Shown: positions 1 to 5,187, counted from the stretch's first letter. The stretch is DNA of 8,150 nucleotides from Bacillota bacterium (GCA_023387935.1 JAEWHG010000075.1:1-8150); one strand, 5' to 3'. Numbers and translations: made by a program. The notes: generated by a model from the letters alone, not told the origin.

Positions 1-625
1 TCTTTCTAACTACTAGTCCACTAAATGGAGTCAATATATTAGCATAATAGCGTTTTGCTTCTTCCATTACGATGCACATATCATTTTCATCATCAAATAT
101 CTTAGAAGAAGCTAAATGTTGACCAAATGCATCATTCGGTAATAATAAAGATTCTTCTTCTATGTAAGAAAACATACTATCCGGCCAGTGTAACATTGAA
201 GCTTCTAAAAACTGAATTGTTCTTTTACCTAAATTTAGAGAGTCACCAGTTTTTACAACTTCATAACTGTAATCTCCAAAATAATGTAGCAGCATTCCTT
301 CTTTACCTTTTGCAGTGCAAAACACTTTTGCATTTGTAGCCACTTCCATAAGTTTTGGAAATCCGCCAGAGTGATCAGGCTCAATATGATTCACCACAAC
401 ATAGTCTATTTTGCTAGGATCAATAATCTCCTTAATGTTATTAATCATTACATCTACAAAATCTGTATCCACGCAATCTACCAATGTTATTTTTTCATCT
501 ATAATTAAGTATGCATTATATGTAGTTCCTCTATTCGTATGGTATGATGGCCCATGAAATTGCCTAATATCCCAATCTACAGCACCTACCCAATAAATAC
601 CTTTTTTCATTTCTACTGCTGACAT
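1..625 (-). CDS. fprA: FprA-type flavodiiron protein (A-type flavoprotein), N-terminal part, cut by window edge
   Basis: Cytosolic flavodiiron proteins reduce O2 to water and/or NO to N2O and protect anaerobes. They pair an N-terminal metallo-beta-lactamase-like di-iron domain with a C-terminal FMN flavodoxin domain. Reading the minus strand from ATG at 625 gives 208 uninterrupted residues up to the window edge, starting MSAVEMKKGIYWVGAVDWD. Di-iron ligands are visible in family order: H80-x-E82-x-D84 with H85 (NHIEPDHSGG), H146 (LHWPDSMF) and bridging D165 (PNDAFGQH). The last ligand His and the whole flavodoxin domain (family length about 390-400 residues) lie beyond position 1. The start is supported by AGGAGATG about 8 nt upstream and by family length. 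Residues are those of the O2/NO-reducing family and not a generic beta-lactamase. Which substrate is preferred cannot be read from sequence. The family call is very secure. Confidence 0.95.
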   Translation of the reverse strand, partial: MSAVEMKKGIYWVGAVDWDIRQFHGPSYHTNRGTTYNAYLIIDEKITLVDCVDTDFVDVMINNIKEIIDPSKIDYVVVNHIEPDHSGGFPKLMEVATNAKVFCTAKGKEGMLLHYFGDYSYEVVKTGDSLNLGKRTIQFLEASMLHWPDSMFSYIEEESLLLPNDAFGQHLASSKIFDDENDMCIVMEEAKRYYANILTPFSGLVVRK

Positions 626-655
626 CAAATCATCTCCTATATCAATTATATATTC

Positions 656-685
656 ATTATATCCAATATGTAGTATGATTAACAA
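656..685 (-). promoter_or_regulatory. Candidate sigma-A promoter of fprA (proximal)
   Basis: On the minus strand, TTGTTA (680-685) and TATAAT (656-661) are separated by 18 bp. The -10 lies about 30 bp upstream of the fprA start codon, leaving a short leader that carries the AGGAG ribosome binding site. Confidence 0.6.
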
Positions 686-697
686 GTTTTTCTGATC

Positions 698-725
698 ATT
701 ATATCACAAACTGTTAACAAATCAA
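698..725 (-). promoter_or_regulatory. Second candidate promoter upstream of fprA (distal)
   Basis: On the minus strand, TTGATT (720-725) and TATAAT (698-703) are separated by 16 bp. It lies just upstream of the proximal promoter. The -10 is perfect and the -35 is weak. It may be a tandem promoter or a chance match in AT-rich DNA. Confidence 0.4.
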
Positions 726-754
726 GTATACCAATATAAAATAAATTTTTTAAT

Positions 755-809
755 TATAATAATAAAATATCCCACAATCATAAAATACAATTCATATTGT
801 GGGATATTT
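755..809 (-). terminator. Rho-independent terminator of the uracil permease gene
   Basis: A perfect 14-bp inverted repeat (765-778 with 796-809, core ATCCCACAAT/ATTGTGGGAT) surrounds a 17-nt loop, starting 9 bp after the uraA stop codon. On the minus strand it is followed by TTTTATTATTATAATT, a U-rich but interrupted tract. It separates uraA from fprA, which has its own promoter. Confidence 0.8.
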
Positions 810-818
810 CTCATTAAA

Positions 819-2078
819 CTATTTTCTATTTAATACTGCATTTAATGCTACTCCTACTATTGCCGCAAAGCTTAATCCTTGAATTTGTATAGTTTCGCTT
901 ATTGCAATTCCTAGATACAGTCCTGTGTGTTTTTCAATAAACCCTGCTCCTAAACCTAAAATCAGAATAGTAGCCATGATTACAATATTTTTAGCATTAA
1001 ATTTAACCTTACTATTTCTAATAGTACTTACACCAACTAGAGAGATCATACTGAACAACATAATACTAATTCCGCCCATAACCGGAGTTGGTATGGATCT
1101 TAAAAAGCCTCCTATTTTTGCCACGAACCCAAGTACAATTGCAAGTACAGCTGCAAGCCTTAAAATACTAGGGTCATAGTTTTTAGTAATTGCAAGCACC
1201 CCTGTATTTTCTCCATAAGTTGTGTTAGCAGGTCCACCAATAAATCCTGCAAATAAAGTAGCTAGTCCATCTCCAAGTAAAGTTCTATTTAAGCCTGGAT
1301 CTTCTATAAAGTTCTGCCCAACTACTTCTCCGTTCGTTGTAATATCTCCAACATGCTCCATAAATACTGCTAATACTATAGGTGCTATTATTGCTATGGC
1401 TCCTATATCAAACTTAGGCAATGTAAAGTTTGGTATAGCTATTAATGCAGCCTCTGCAATTGGAGTAGTATCTATTATTCCCAATTGTCCAGATATAATA
1501 TATCCTACAACTACTGCAATTAAAATGGATAATTGTTTTATAAATCCTTTTGCTAAAAAAGTAATTAATAATGCTACACTTAAAGTAATTGCTGCTACAA
1601 TATAGTGGTTAGATGCCATATCTATAGCTGTAGGCAGTAATGTAAGTCCTATTACTATAATCATAGGTCCCACAACTTGGGACGGTAAAAATCTCTTTAT
1701 TTTATCTACACCTATTTTTTCTATAACGAATGATAACAATACATAAAGTAATCCAGCAATTATAATTCCACCCTGCGCATAGGTTAAATCTCCATTAAAT
1801 TGTTCCTTTACTTGTACAATTACACCTATAAATGCGAATGATGATCCTAAAAATACGGGTACTTTCTTTTTAGTTACAAAATGGAAGATTAATGTTCCAA
1901 CTCCTGCAGAAACAAGAGCAACCGAAGGATCTAATCCTGTTAATATGGGCACTAATACAGTTGCACCAAACATAGCGATCAAATGCTGCAGTGCTAAAAT
2001 AACTTTCTTTAAGTTACCTATTAAAGAAATATCTTTTTTCGCAAATTCTTTTGTTTTTGATAATGTGTTTACTGACAT
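819..2078 (-). CDS. uraA: Uracil permease, NCS2 family (UraA/PyrP)
   Basis: A 419-residue polytopic membrane protein of the nucleobase:cation symporter-2 family, importing uracil across the cytoplasmic membrane, probably with protons. Hydrophobic segments fill almost the whole chain after a short polar N-terminus (about residues 1-22). Family signatures are the VFLGSSFAFIG segment near 75-84, EHVGD at 241-245 and GGPANTTYGENTGV at 281-294. E241 and E290 fall at the same numbers as the uracil-contacting glutamates known in E. coli UraA, which favours uracil over xanthine or purine. The length matches the family. ATG at 2078 is preceded by AGAAGGAGG 7 nt upstream. It is transcribed alone, with its own promoter and terminator. 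Specificity is supported independently by the PyrR-type control elements in its leader, since PyrR senses UMP/UTP. High confidence. Confidence 0.95.
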   Translation of the reverse strand: MSVNTLSKTKEFAKKDISLIGNLKKVILALQHLIAMFGATVLVPILTGLDPSVALVSAGVGTLIFHFVTKKKVPVFLGSSFAFIGVIVQVKEQFNGDLTYAQGGIIIAGLLYVLLSFVIEKIGVDKIKRFLPSQVVGPMIIVIGLTLLPTAIDMASNHYIVAAITLSVALLITFLAKGFIKQLSILIAVVVGYIISGQLGIIDTTPIAEAALIAIPNFTLPKFDIGAIAIIAPIVLAVFMEHVGDITTNGEVVGQNFIEDPGLNRTLLGDGLATLFAGFIGGPANTTYGENTGVLAITKNYDPSILRLAAVLAIVLGFVAKIGGFLRSIPTPVMGGISIMLFSMISLVGVSTIRNSKVKFNAKNIVIMATILILGLGAGFIEKHTGLYLGIAISETIQIQGLSFAAIVGVALNAVLNRK

Positions 2079-2085
2079 AAAAAAA

Positions 2086-2147
2086 CCTCCTTCTAATTTT
2101 GCATATTTGCATAGTAAAGGAGAAAATATAATATTTTTTCTCCCTTT
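2086..2147 (-). promoter_or_regulatory. Stem-loop next to the uraA ribosome binding site, possible translational switch
   Basis: On the minus strand, AAAGGGAGAAAA (2136-2147) pairs with TTTTCTCCTTT (2116-2126) over 11 bp with one bulged G and a 9-nt loop. No U-tract follows, so it is not a normal terminator. Its 3' arm can instead pair with the Shine-Dalgarno AGAAGGAGG (2086-2094): CUCCUU with AAGGAG, plus a G-U pair at each end. Its 5' arm also overlaps the lower stem of the second PyrR-like hairpin. Seen: the complementarities. Inferred: that alternative pairing controls ribosome access. If PyrR binding holds AAAGG, the anti-SD is partly freed. The remaining 7 bp GAGAAAA/TTTTCTC could still form, so the switch may be incomplete. 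Confidence 0.45.
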
Positions 2148-2173
2148 TCGGTCTCACAGAACCGGTTTAAAGG
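2143..2173 (-). promoter_or_regulatory. Second PyrR-binding-like RNA hairpin in the uraA leader
   Basis: On the minus strand, a lower stem CCTTT/AAAGG (2169-2173 with 2143-2147), a 5' A-rich bulge and an upper stem CGGTT/GACCG (2160-2164 with 2149-2153) close the hexaloop CTGTGA (2154-2159). The hexaloop fits the CNGNGA pattern of PyrR recognition loops. The upper stem differs from the first element but stays paired, as expected for a conserved structure. The two elements align along their length: CTTTAA on the 5' side, GTGAG in the loop and AAGG on the 3' side. It lies after the intrinsic terminator and before the ribosome binding site. Whether a PyrR protein binds it is inference. Confidence 0.6.
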
Positions 2174-2176
2174 TAC

Positions 2177-2210
2177 ATAAAAAAACTTCTTACGTAAGGC
2201 GCAAGAAGTT
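2177..2210 (-). terminator. Intrinsic terminator of the uraA attenuator
   Basis: On the minus strand, AACTTCTTGCG pairs with CGTAAGAAGTT over 11 bp (one G-U) around a 5-nt CCTTA loop, followed directly by a run of U to about 2179. It lies inside the 5' leader, about 100 nt before the uraA start, so it is an attenuator and not an end-of-gene terminator. Its 5' arm is part of the competing antiterminator. Confidence 0.85.
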
Positions 2211-2257
2211 ATACTTATACTGTAATCAGTAATTAAGTCGTATTATTATAACCTTGC
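2201..2257 (-). promoter_or_regulatory. Antiterminator stem of the uraA attenuator
   Basis: GCAAGGTTATA (2247-2257) can pair with TATAACTTCTTGC (2201-2213), giving GCAAG/CTTGC plus GTTATA/TATAAC with a 2-nt bulge. The upstream strand is also the 3' side of the first PyrR hairpin. The downstream strand is the 5' arm of the terminator. The three structures are therefore mutually exclusive, as the PyrR attenuation model requires: free RNA reads through, PyrR-bound RNA terminates. Confidence 0.7.
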
Positions 2258-2284
2258 CAGCCTCACGGGACTGCATTAAAGATT
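2250..2284 (-). promoter_or_regulatory. PyrR-binding hairpin (anti-antiterminator) in the uraA leader
   Basis: On the minus strand, AGTCCCGTGAGGCT (2259-2272) matches the PyrR recognition consensus ARUCCNGNGAGGYU at every position. It folds as AGTC/GGCT closing hexaloop CCGTGA, extended by TGC/GCA with a bulged G and a lower stem of AATCT with AGGTT. PyrR with bound UMP or UTP is known to stabilise such hairpins and so permit downstream termination, shutting off pyrimidine uptake or synthesis when pyrimidines are plentiful. No pyrR gene is in the window. Confidence 0.85.
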
Positions 2285-2301
2285 TATTTTCATTTCAAAT
2301 A

Positions 2302-2330
2302 ATTATAGCATCATTCTATTTTATTAGCAA
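2302..2330 (-). promoter_or_regulatory. Sigma-A promoter of uraA
   Basis: On the minus strand, TTGCTA (2325-2330) and a perfect TATAAT (2302-2307) have the ideal 17-bp spacing. Transcription would start near 2294-2296, about 10 nt before the first PyrR hairpin, giving a leader of roughly 215 nt that contains the complete attenuator. Confidence 0.8.
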
Positions 2331-2349
2331 TAGAAAAATAATATTTTTA

Positions 2350-2392
2350 TGCTTGTTTTATAACAGTGTCAAAGGTAATTATTCAACAAGCA
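2350..2392 (-). terminator. Weak candidate terminator of the HxlR-family gene
   Basis: An 8-bp inverted repeat TGCTTGTT/AACAAGCA (2350-2357 with 2385-2392) has a long 27-nt loop, and the minus strand then reads TAAAAATATTATTTTT. The long loop makes it a weak hairpin, but no better candidate lies between the regulator gene and the uraA promoter. Some read-through into uraA is possible. Confidence 0.3.
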
Positions 2393-2423
2393 AATACTAT
2401 TGATAAAAATTAATTATTAAACC

Positions 2424-2795
2424 CTATTTATCAAACACGCTATTAAAATGTTCTACTCCGAAGCCGTGCATCATTTCTAATATAGGAATTATCTTTTTAC
2501 CTATATCCGTTAGACCATATTCTACTTTAGGCGGTATGACAGGATAAACCTCTCTAAAAACCATTTTGTCCTCTTCTAAACTTCTTAATTGCTGTGTAAG
2601 CATTTTCTGAGTTATGCCTGGTAACTTATTTTTAAGTTCGCTAAATCTAAGAACATTATAACTTAAGTACCATAAAATCAATATTTTCCACTTACCTGCA
2701 ACTATGCCTTGTACTTTCATCATAGGGCATATATCGTATTTAATACACTGATCCTTCATATGGCACTGTTCATGGTGTTTTAATTCTGCTTTCAC
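2424..2795 (-). CDS. HxlR-family winged-helix regulator, probably a redox or electrophile sensor (YodB-like)
   Basis: A 123-residue DNA-binding protein of the HxlR (DUF24) family, expected to act as a dimer. The winged-helix domain spans about residues 28-115, with the family signatures GKWKILILWYL (33-43), RFSELKNKLPGITQKMLTQQLRSLEEDK and VIPPKVEYGLTDIGK. Three cysteines, all N-terminal, are evenly spaced (C11, C17, C23; C-X5-C-X5-C), with H7, H8 and H12 close by. C23 is followed by Pro and aligns with the conserved CP of the family, the position of the redox-sensing Cys6 in B. subtilis YodB. The start is GTG at 2795, with AAAGGGAGG 8 nt upstream. It is divergent from an azoreductase gene, the same pairing as known YodB targets, so it probably represses both itself and the azoreductase. 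The sensing mechanism is inferred. Metal binding by the Cys/His cluster is an alternative. Confidence 0.92.
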   Translation of the reverse strand: MKAELKHHEQCHMKDQCIKYDICPMMKVQGIVAGKWKILILWYLSYNVLRFSELKNKLPGITQKMLTQQLRSLEEDKMVFREVYPVIPPKVEYGLTDIGKKIIPILEMMHGFGVEHFNSVFDK

Positions 2796-2811
2796 TTTAC
2801 TAGCCTCCCTT

Positions 2812-2831
2812 TAGTATCTTTTTAGATACTA
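2812..2831. promoter_or_regulatory. Candidate HxlR operator (perfect inverted repeat)
   Basis: TAGTATCT-TTTT-AGATACTA is a perfect 8-bp inverted repeat with a 4-nt spacer. It begins 16 bp upstream of the regulator's GTG and abuts or overlaps its -10 box at 2831-2836, where a bound dimer would block transcription. Symmetric sites of this size suit dimeric winged-helix regulators. Operator function is inferred from position and symmetry. Confidence 0.55.
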
Positions 2832-2858
2832 TAATACAAAAAAGTGTCTACTTCACAA
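2831..2858 (-). promoter_or_regulatory. Candidate promoter of the HxlR-family gene
   Basis: On the minus strand, TTGTGA (2853-2858) and TATTAT (2831-2836) are separated by 16 bp. The -35 lies almost exactly on top of the -35 of the divergent azoreductase promoter, so the two promoters would be back to back and likely to compete for RNA polymerase. Confidence 0.5.
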
Positions 2859-2880
2859 AAAAATATGTAGCAATTATAAT
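2852..2880 (+). promoter_or_regulatory. Candidate sigma-A promoter of azoR
   Basis: TTCACA (2852-2857) and a perfect TATAAT (2875-2880) have 17-bp spacing. The predicted start gives a leader of about 95 nt, which is AT-rich and shows no obvious RNA structure. Confidence 0.65.
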
Positions 2881-2982
2881 TATATCATAGCAAGATATAA
2901 AAACTTAATAAATAATTTAAATATGTGAAAAACTAAGTAAAAACAAAAGAAATTTTTCATAATTACTAGGAGGAAAAAACAA

Positions 2983-3588
2983 ATGAGTAAAGTACTATAC
3001 ATTAAAGCAAATGCAAAACCAGAGGGTCAGTCAAGAACATTTAAGATTTCTGATAGCTTTATTGAGGCCTATAAAAAAAATCATCCTGAAGATGAGATAA
3101 TCACCTTAGATTTATATAAAGAAGGAATTGGACTATTATCAACAGATGACATCAATGCTGTTTTTGGACCTAAAACTGAAGAAAGCAGAAAACATCCTAT
3201 TCTTAAATATGCATATCAGTTTGCAGAAGTTGATAAATATGTAATCGCAGAGCCAATGTGGAACTTGAGTATTCCAGCTATATTAAAAGCATATATCGAC
3301 TATATTTGTGTTACTGGAATTACATTCAAATATACTGCAGATGGTCCAGTGGGCTTGTGTGACAACAAGAAGGCAGTGAATATTTCAGCAAGGGGCGGTC
3401 AATATGATGTAGAACCAAATTCATCCTTTGAAATGGGAGATAAATACTTAAGAACAATATTTGCCTTCTTAGGAATCACTGACTTCACAACCGTATCTGC
3501 TGATGCGGTAGATGTAATGGGTAATGATGTTAATGCTATATTAGAATGTGCAATTAAAGATGCTCAGGAAATAGCAAAAACTTTCTAA
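2983..3588 (+). CDS. azoR: FMN-dependent NADH:quinone oxidoreductase / azoreductase (AzoR family)
   Basis: A 201-residue cytosolic flavodoxin-fold enzyme, the usual length for the AzoR/AcpD family. These FMN enzymes use NAD(P)H for two-electron reduction of quinones and reductive cleavage of azo compounds, so quinones do not redox-cycle or alkylate thiols. Visible signatures are an N-terminal strand VLYIKANAKP followed by the phosphate-binding S17-R18, PMWNLSIPAILKAYID at 91-106 (the FMN-contacting loop, PMYNF in E. coli AzoR), GITFKYTADGPVGL at 112-125 and SARGG at 135-139. Family members show Tyr or Trp in the PMWN position. The ATG is set by AGGAGG 9 nt upstream. It is divergent from an HxlR-family regulator gene, likely its repressor, and ends at a strong terminator. 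The physiological substrate (quinone or other electrophile) is not determined. Confidence 0.95.
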   Translation: MSKVLYIKANAKPEGQSRTFKISDSFIEAYKKNHPEDEIITLDLYKEGIGLLSTDDINAVFGPKTEESRKHPILKYAYQFAEVDKYVIAEPMWNLSIPAILKAYIDYICVTGITFKYTADGPVGLCDNKKAVNISARGGQYDVEPNSSFEMGDKYLRTIFAFLGITDFTTVSADAVDVMGNDVNAILECAIKDAQEIAKTF

Positions 3589-3622
3589 TTAAAATAATAA
3601 AATATATAGTTCACACTAATTT

Positions 3623-3655
3623 AGGTCGCCTGCTAAAGGCGACCTTTTAATTTAT
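3623..3655 (+). terminator. Rho-independent terminator of azoR
   Basis: A perfect 8-bp GC-rich stem AGGTCGCC/GGCGACCT (3623-3630 with 3638-3645) with a 7-nt loop, followed by TTTAATTTAT. It begins 34 bp after the azoR stop codon and separates azoR from the small gene downstream. Confidence 0.88.
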
Positions 3656-3715
3656 AAAATTACTTTTAATAAATTTTATAAATTATGAAAATACTAATTA
3701 CAAAGGAGTGATTAT

Positions 3716-3883
3716 ATGGCTAAAAATAAACTTAAAGAAAAGCATATATCAAAACCTATTGAAAATCATGACACTGCAGCTTGGGCAAATATTGAAGAGT
3801 TAAAACAAGTGTCTAGAGTTCCTATTCCTAATGAAGTAGAAGTAAAGAATGCTAAAGAATGGGTAGATACGAATCATAAATAG
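3716..3883 (+). CDS. Small DUF3787-like protein (55 residues), possibly spore-associated
   Basis: ATG at 3716 is preceded by AAAGGAG with good spacing (8 nt) and opens a 55-codon frame ending in TAG. The product begins MAKNKLKEKHISKPIENHDT, continues with AAWANIEELKQVSRVPIP (21-38) and ends EVEVKNAKEWVDTNHK (40-55). It is small, soluble and Lys/Glu-rich, with no signal peptide or membrane segment and no Cys. The core HDTAAWANIE...VPIP...NAKEWVD resembles, from memory, the short clostridial proteins of DUF3787, some annotated as spore surface proteins. Its biochemical role is unknown. It lies between two terminators, so it is a one-gene unit, but no clear promoter (neither sigma-A nor sporulation type) could be assigned in the short gap upstream. 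The gene call is firm; the family call is moderate and a spore role is tentative. Confidence 0.8.
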   Translation: MAKNKLKEKHISKPIENHDTAAWANIEELKQVSRVPIPNEVEVKNAKEWVDTNHK

Positions 3884-3936
3884 ACACTAAAAACTATTAA
3901 CCTCTATTGATAAATAATATATAAACAAAGCTTTTA

Positions 3937-3983
3937 AAAAAGGCGAGGAATAAAGTAATTTATATCTTATTCCTCACCTTTTT
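3937..3983. terminator. Bidirectional terminator between the small gene and the E1-like gene
   Basis: A 17-bp inverted repeat with a single C/A mismatch (3937-3953 with 3967-3983) has a 13-nt loop. The arms read AAAAAGGCGAGGAATAA and TTATTCCTCACCTTTTT, so each strand carries an A-tract before and a U-tract after the stem. It serves two convergent genes: the small plus-strand gene ending at 3883 and the minus-strand gene ending at 4011. Confidence 0.85.
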
Positions 3984-4010
3984 AAGTGATGCTAAACTAT
4001 ATTTAAAATA

Positions 4011-5021
4011 TTAATACCCTATGTATTTTCCGTACAATATTTTTGCTTGTGTAGTATCAGAAATATTTTTAAGTATTGCTCTCCCATCATAAAACAATGT
4101 AAATGTAATATCTTCTACTTCAAATTTTAAAAAGAACTTGTTTTTTATAACCTCTATTCCTCTAGCTTCTAACCTATCGATAATATTATTAGAATAAATT
4201 TCACCATTCATTGGATTAATCTGCACACTATCCTTCCCACATAAAAAAATTGCGTCTTTTGAGTCCCTATTAAGAAATTCAAATTCATTATTTCCACAAG
4301 CAGGACAATTATCCTTATTACTTATTTCTATAGTTTCAAAATCATTATTCCACACATCTATATATCTTAATCCTTTTATTATAGCTTCTCTTTTTCCAAT
4401 TAAAAGCTTTATGGCCTCTGTAGATTGCATAGACGCTATCATATTTACAATACTATTTAATACACCTACAAGATCACAGCTGTCTATAGAGCCAGCAGGA
4501 GGTATATTAGGCATAATACATCTAAAGCATGGTGTTTCTTTAGGAATAATCGTATGGGTCATTCCTGTACTTCCTATAACAGCACCGTATATCCAAGGTA
4601 TATTCAGTTTAATGGACACATCATTAATAAGGTATCTTATATTTAAATTATCCGTTGCATCTAATATTAAGTCCATATCCTTGCAAATCCCTACTATGTT
4701 ACTTGAATTTACATCTTTTATTATGCTATCCATAGTTATACTAGAGTTGATTTTTTTTAGTTTATACTCTGCAGCAATTACCTTAGGGAGATTATTTTCA
4801 ATATCCTCCTCGTCAAATAAAATTTGTCTCTGTAAATTAGATAATTCAATATAGTCTCTGTCAACAATCCTTATATATCCTACTCCAGATCTTGCAAGAT
4901 TATTAGCAACTACTGTTCCAAGAGCTCCACAGCCTATTATAACTACCTTAGCATCATTCAGCCTTTTCTGTCCCTCTTCTCCTATTTCACTAAACAATAC
5001 CTGCTTTGAATATCTTTCCAT
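4011..5021 (-). CDS. ThiF/MoeB/HesA-family E1-like adenylyltransferase
   Basis: A 336-residue enzyme of the E1-like superfamily, which uses ATP to adenylate the C-terminal Gly of a ubiquitin-like sulfur carrier (ThiS, MoaD or similar) for thiamin, molybdopterin or other sulfur transfer. Visible: nucleotide-binding GCGALG (30-35) after a beta strand, D54/D56 in IVDRDYIE, NLQRQILF with the catalytic-type R65, K80, LDATDN (120-125), and a structural zinc site from C165-x-x-C168 (CFRC) and C239-x-x-C242 (CPAC). C182 (SCDLVGVL) lies where ThiF-type enzymes carry a reactive cysteine. The usual GVLGP there reads GVLNS. Residues about 255-336 form a C-terminal extension beginning CGKDSVQI, as in the longer Bacillus/Clostridium forms. 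ATG at 5021 has GGGGGA about 7 nt upstream. No carrier protein or thiamin/Mo-cofactor gene is adjacent, so ThiF, MoeB or another role cannot be chosen. Confidence 0.9.
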   Translation of the reverse strand: MERYSKQVLFSEIGEEGQKRLNDAKVVIIGCGALGTVVANNLARSGVGYIRIVDRDYIELSNLQRQILFDEEDIENNLPKVIAAEYKLKKINSSITMDSIIKDVNSSNIVGICKDMDLILDATDNLNIRYLINDVSIKLNIPWIYGAVIGSTGMTHTIIPKETPCFRCIMPNIPPAGSIDSCDLVGVLNSIVNMIASMQSTEAIKLLIGKREAIIKGLRYIDVWNNDFETIEISNKDNCPACGNNEFEFLNRDSKDAIFLCGKDSVQINPMNGEIYSNNIIDRLEARGIEVIKNKFFLKFEVEDITFTLFYDGRAILKNISDTTQAKILYGKYIGY

Positions 5022-5097
5022 CTTAGTTCCCCCATTTAAATTAAGCCATAGAATAAATGTATTCCATAATATTTCATTTGTTAAATATTATTCTACA

Positions 5098-5112
5098 GTA
5101 TTTAATAAATAC
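5098..5112. repeat. 15-bp palindrome upstream of the E1-like gene
   Basis: GTATTTA-A-TAAATAC is a perfect 7-bp inverted repeat around one base, located 76-91 bp upstream of the E1-like start codon. It could be an operator, but it is AT-rich and may be chance. No convincing promoter with standard spacing could be fixed in this gap. Confidence 0.35.
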
Positions 5113-5139
5113 CTTCGTAAAGTCTATATATTCAAGCAT

Positions 5140-5176
5140 AGGAAATGCCAGTCATTATCAATGACTGGCATTTCCT
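5140..5176 (-). terminator. Perfect 17-bp hairpin after the PFOR gene, probable terminator or mRNA 3' stabiliser
   Basis: AGGAAATGCCAGTCATT and its exact complement (5140-5156 with 5160-5176) enclose a 3-nt loop, starting 11 nt after the nifJ stop codon. It is the most stable hairpin in the window. On the minus strand it is followed by ATGCTTGAATATA with no U-tract, so it departs from the standard intrinsic terminator. On the plus strand it is followed by CATTTATTTAC, slightly more U-rich. A 3' end role for nifJ mRNA is the likeliest use, by position. Confidence 0.6.
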
Positions 5177-5187
5177 CATTTATTTAC

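Noticed and set aside
127..339. 70-residue plus-strand open frame
   Set aside because: It lies antisense inside the clearly coding fprA frame, has low-complexity Leu-rich sequence and no ribosome binding site.
925..1605. Plus-strand open frames opposite uraA (84 and 127 residues)
   Set aside because: They are mirror frames of the hydrophobic permease codons, without an RBS or family motifs.
2101..2117. Direct repeat ATGCAAA in the uraA leader
   Set aside because: Only two adjacent 7-nt copies inside a predicted loop; no further copies to suggest a regulatory repeat.
1945..2232. 95-residue plus-strand open frame across the uraA start and leader
   Set aside because: It runs through the antisense of the permease N-terminus and of the RNA leader; the structured leader on the minus strand explains the sequence.
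2177..2284. Purine or other small-molecule riboswitch in the uraA leader
   Set aside because: The leader has the PyrR recognition consensus and an antiterminator/terminator pair but no three-way-junction aptamer features.
4411..4854. 147-residue plus-strand open frame
   Set aside because: Antisense to the E1-like enzyme, which has intact catalytic and zinc motifs; no RBS.
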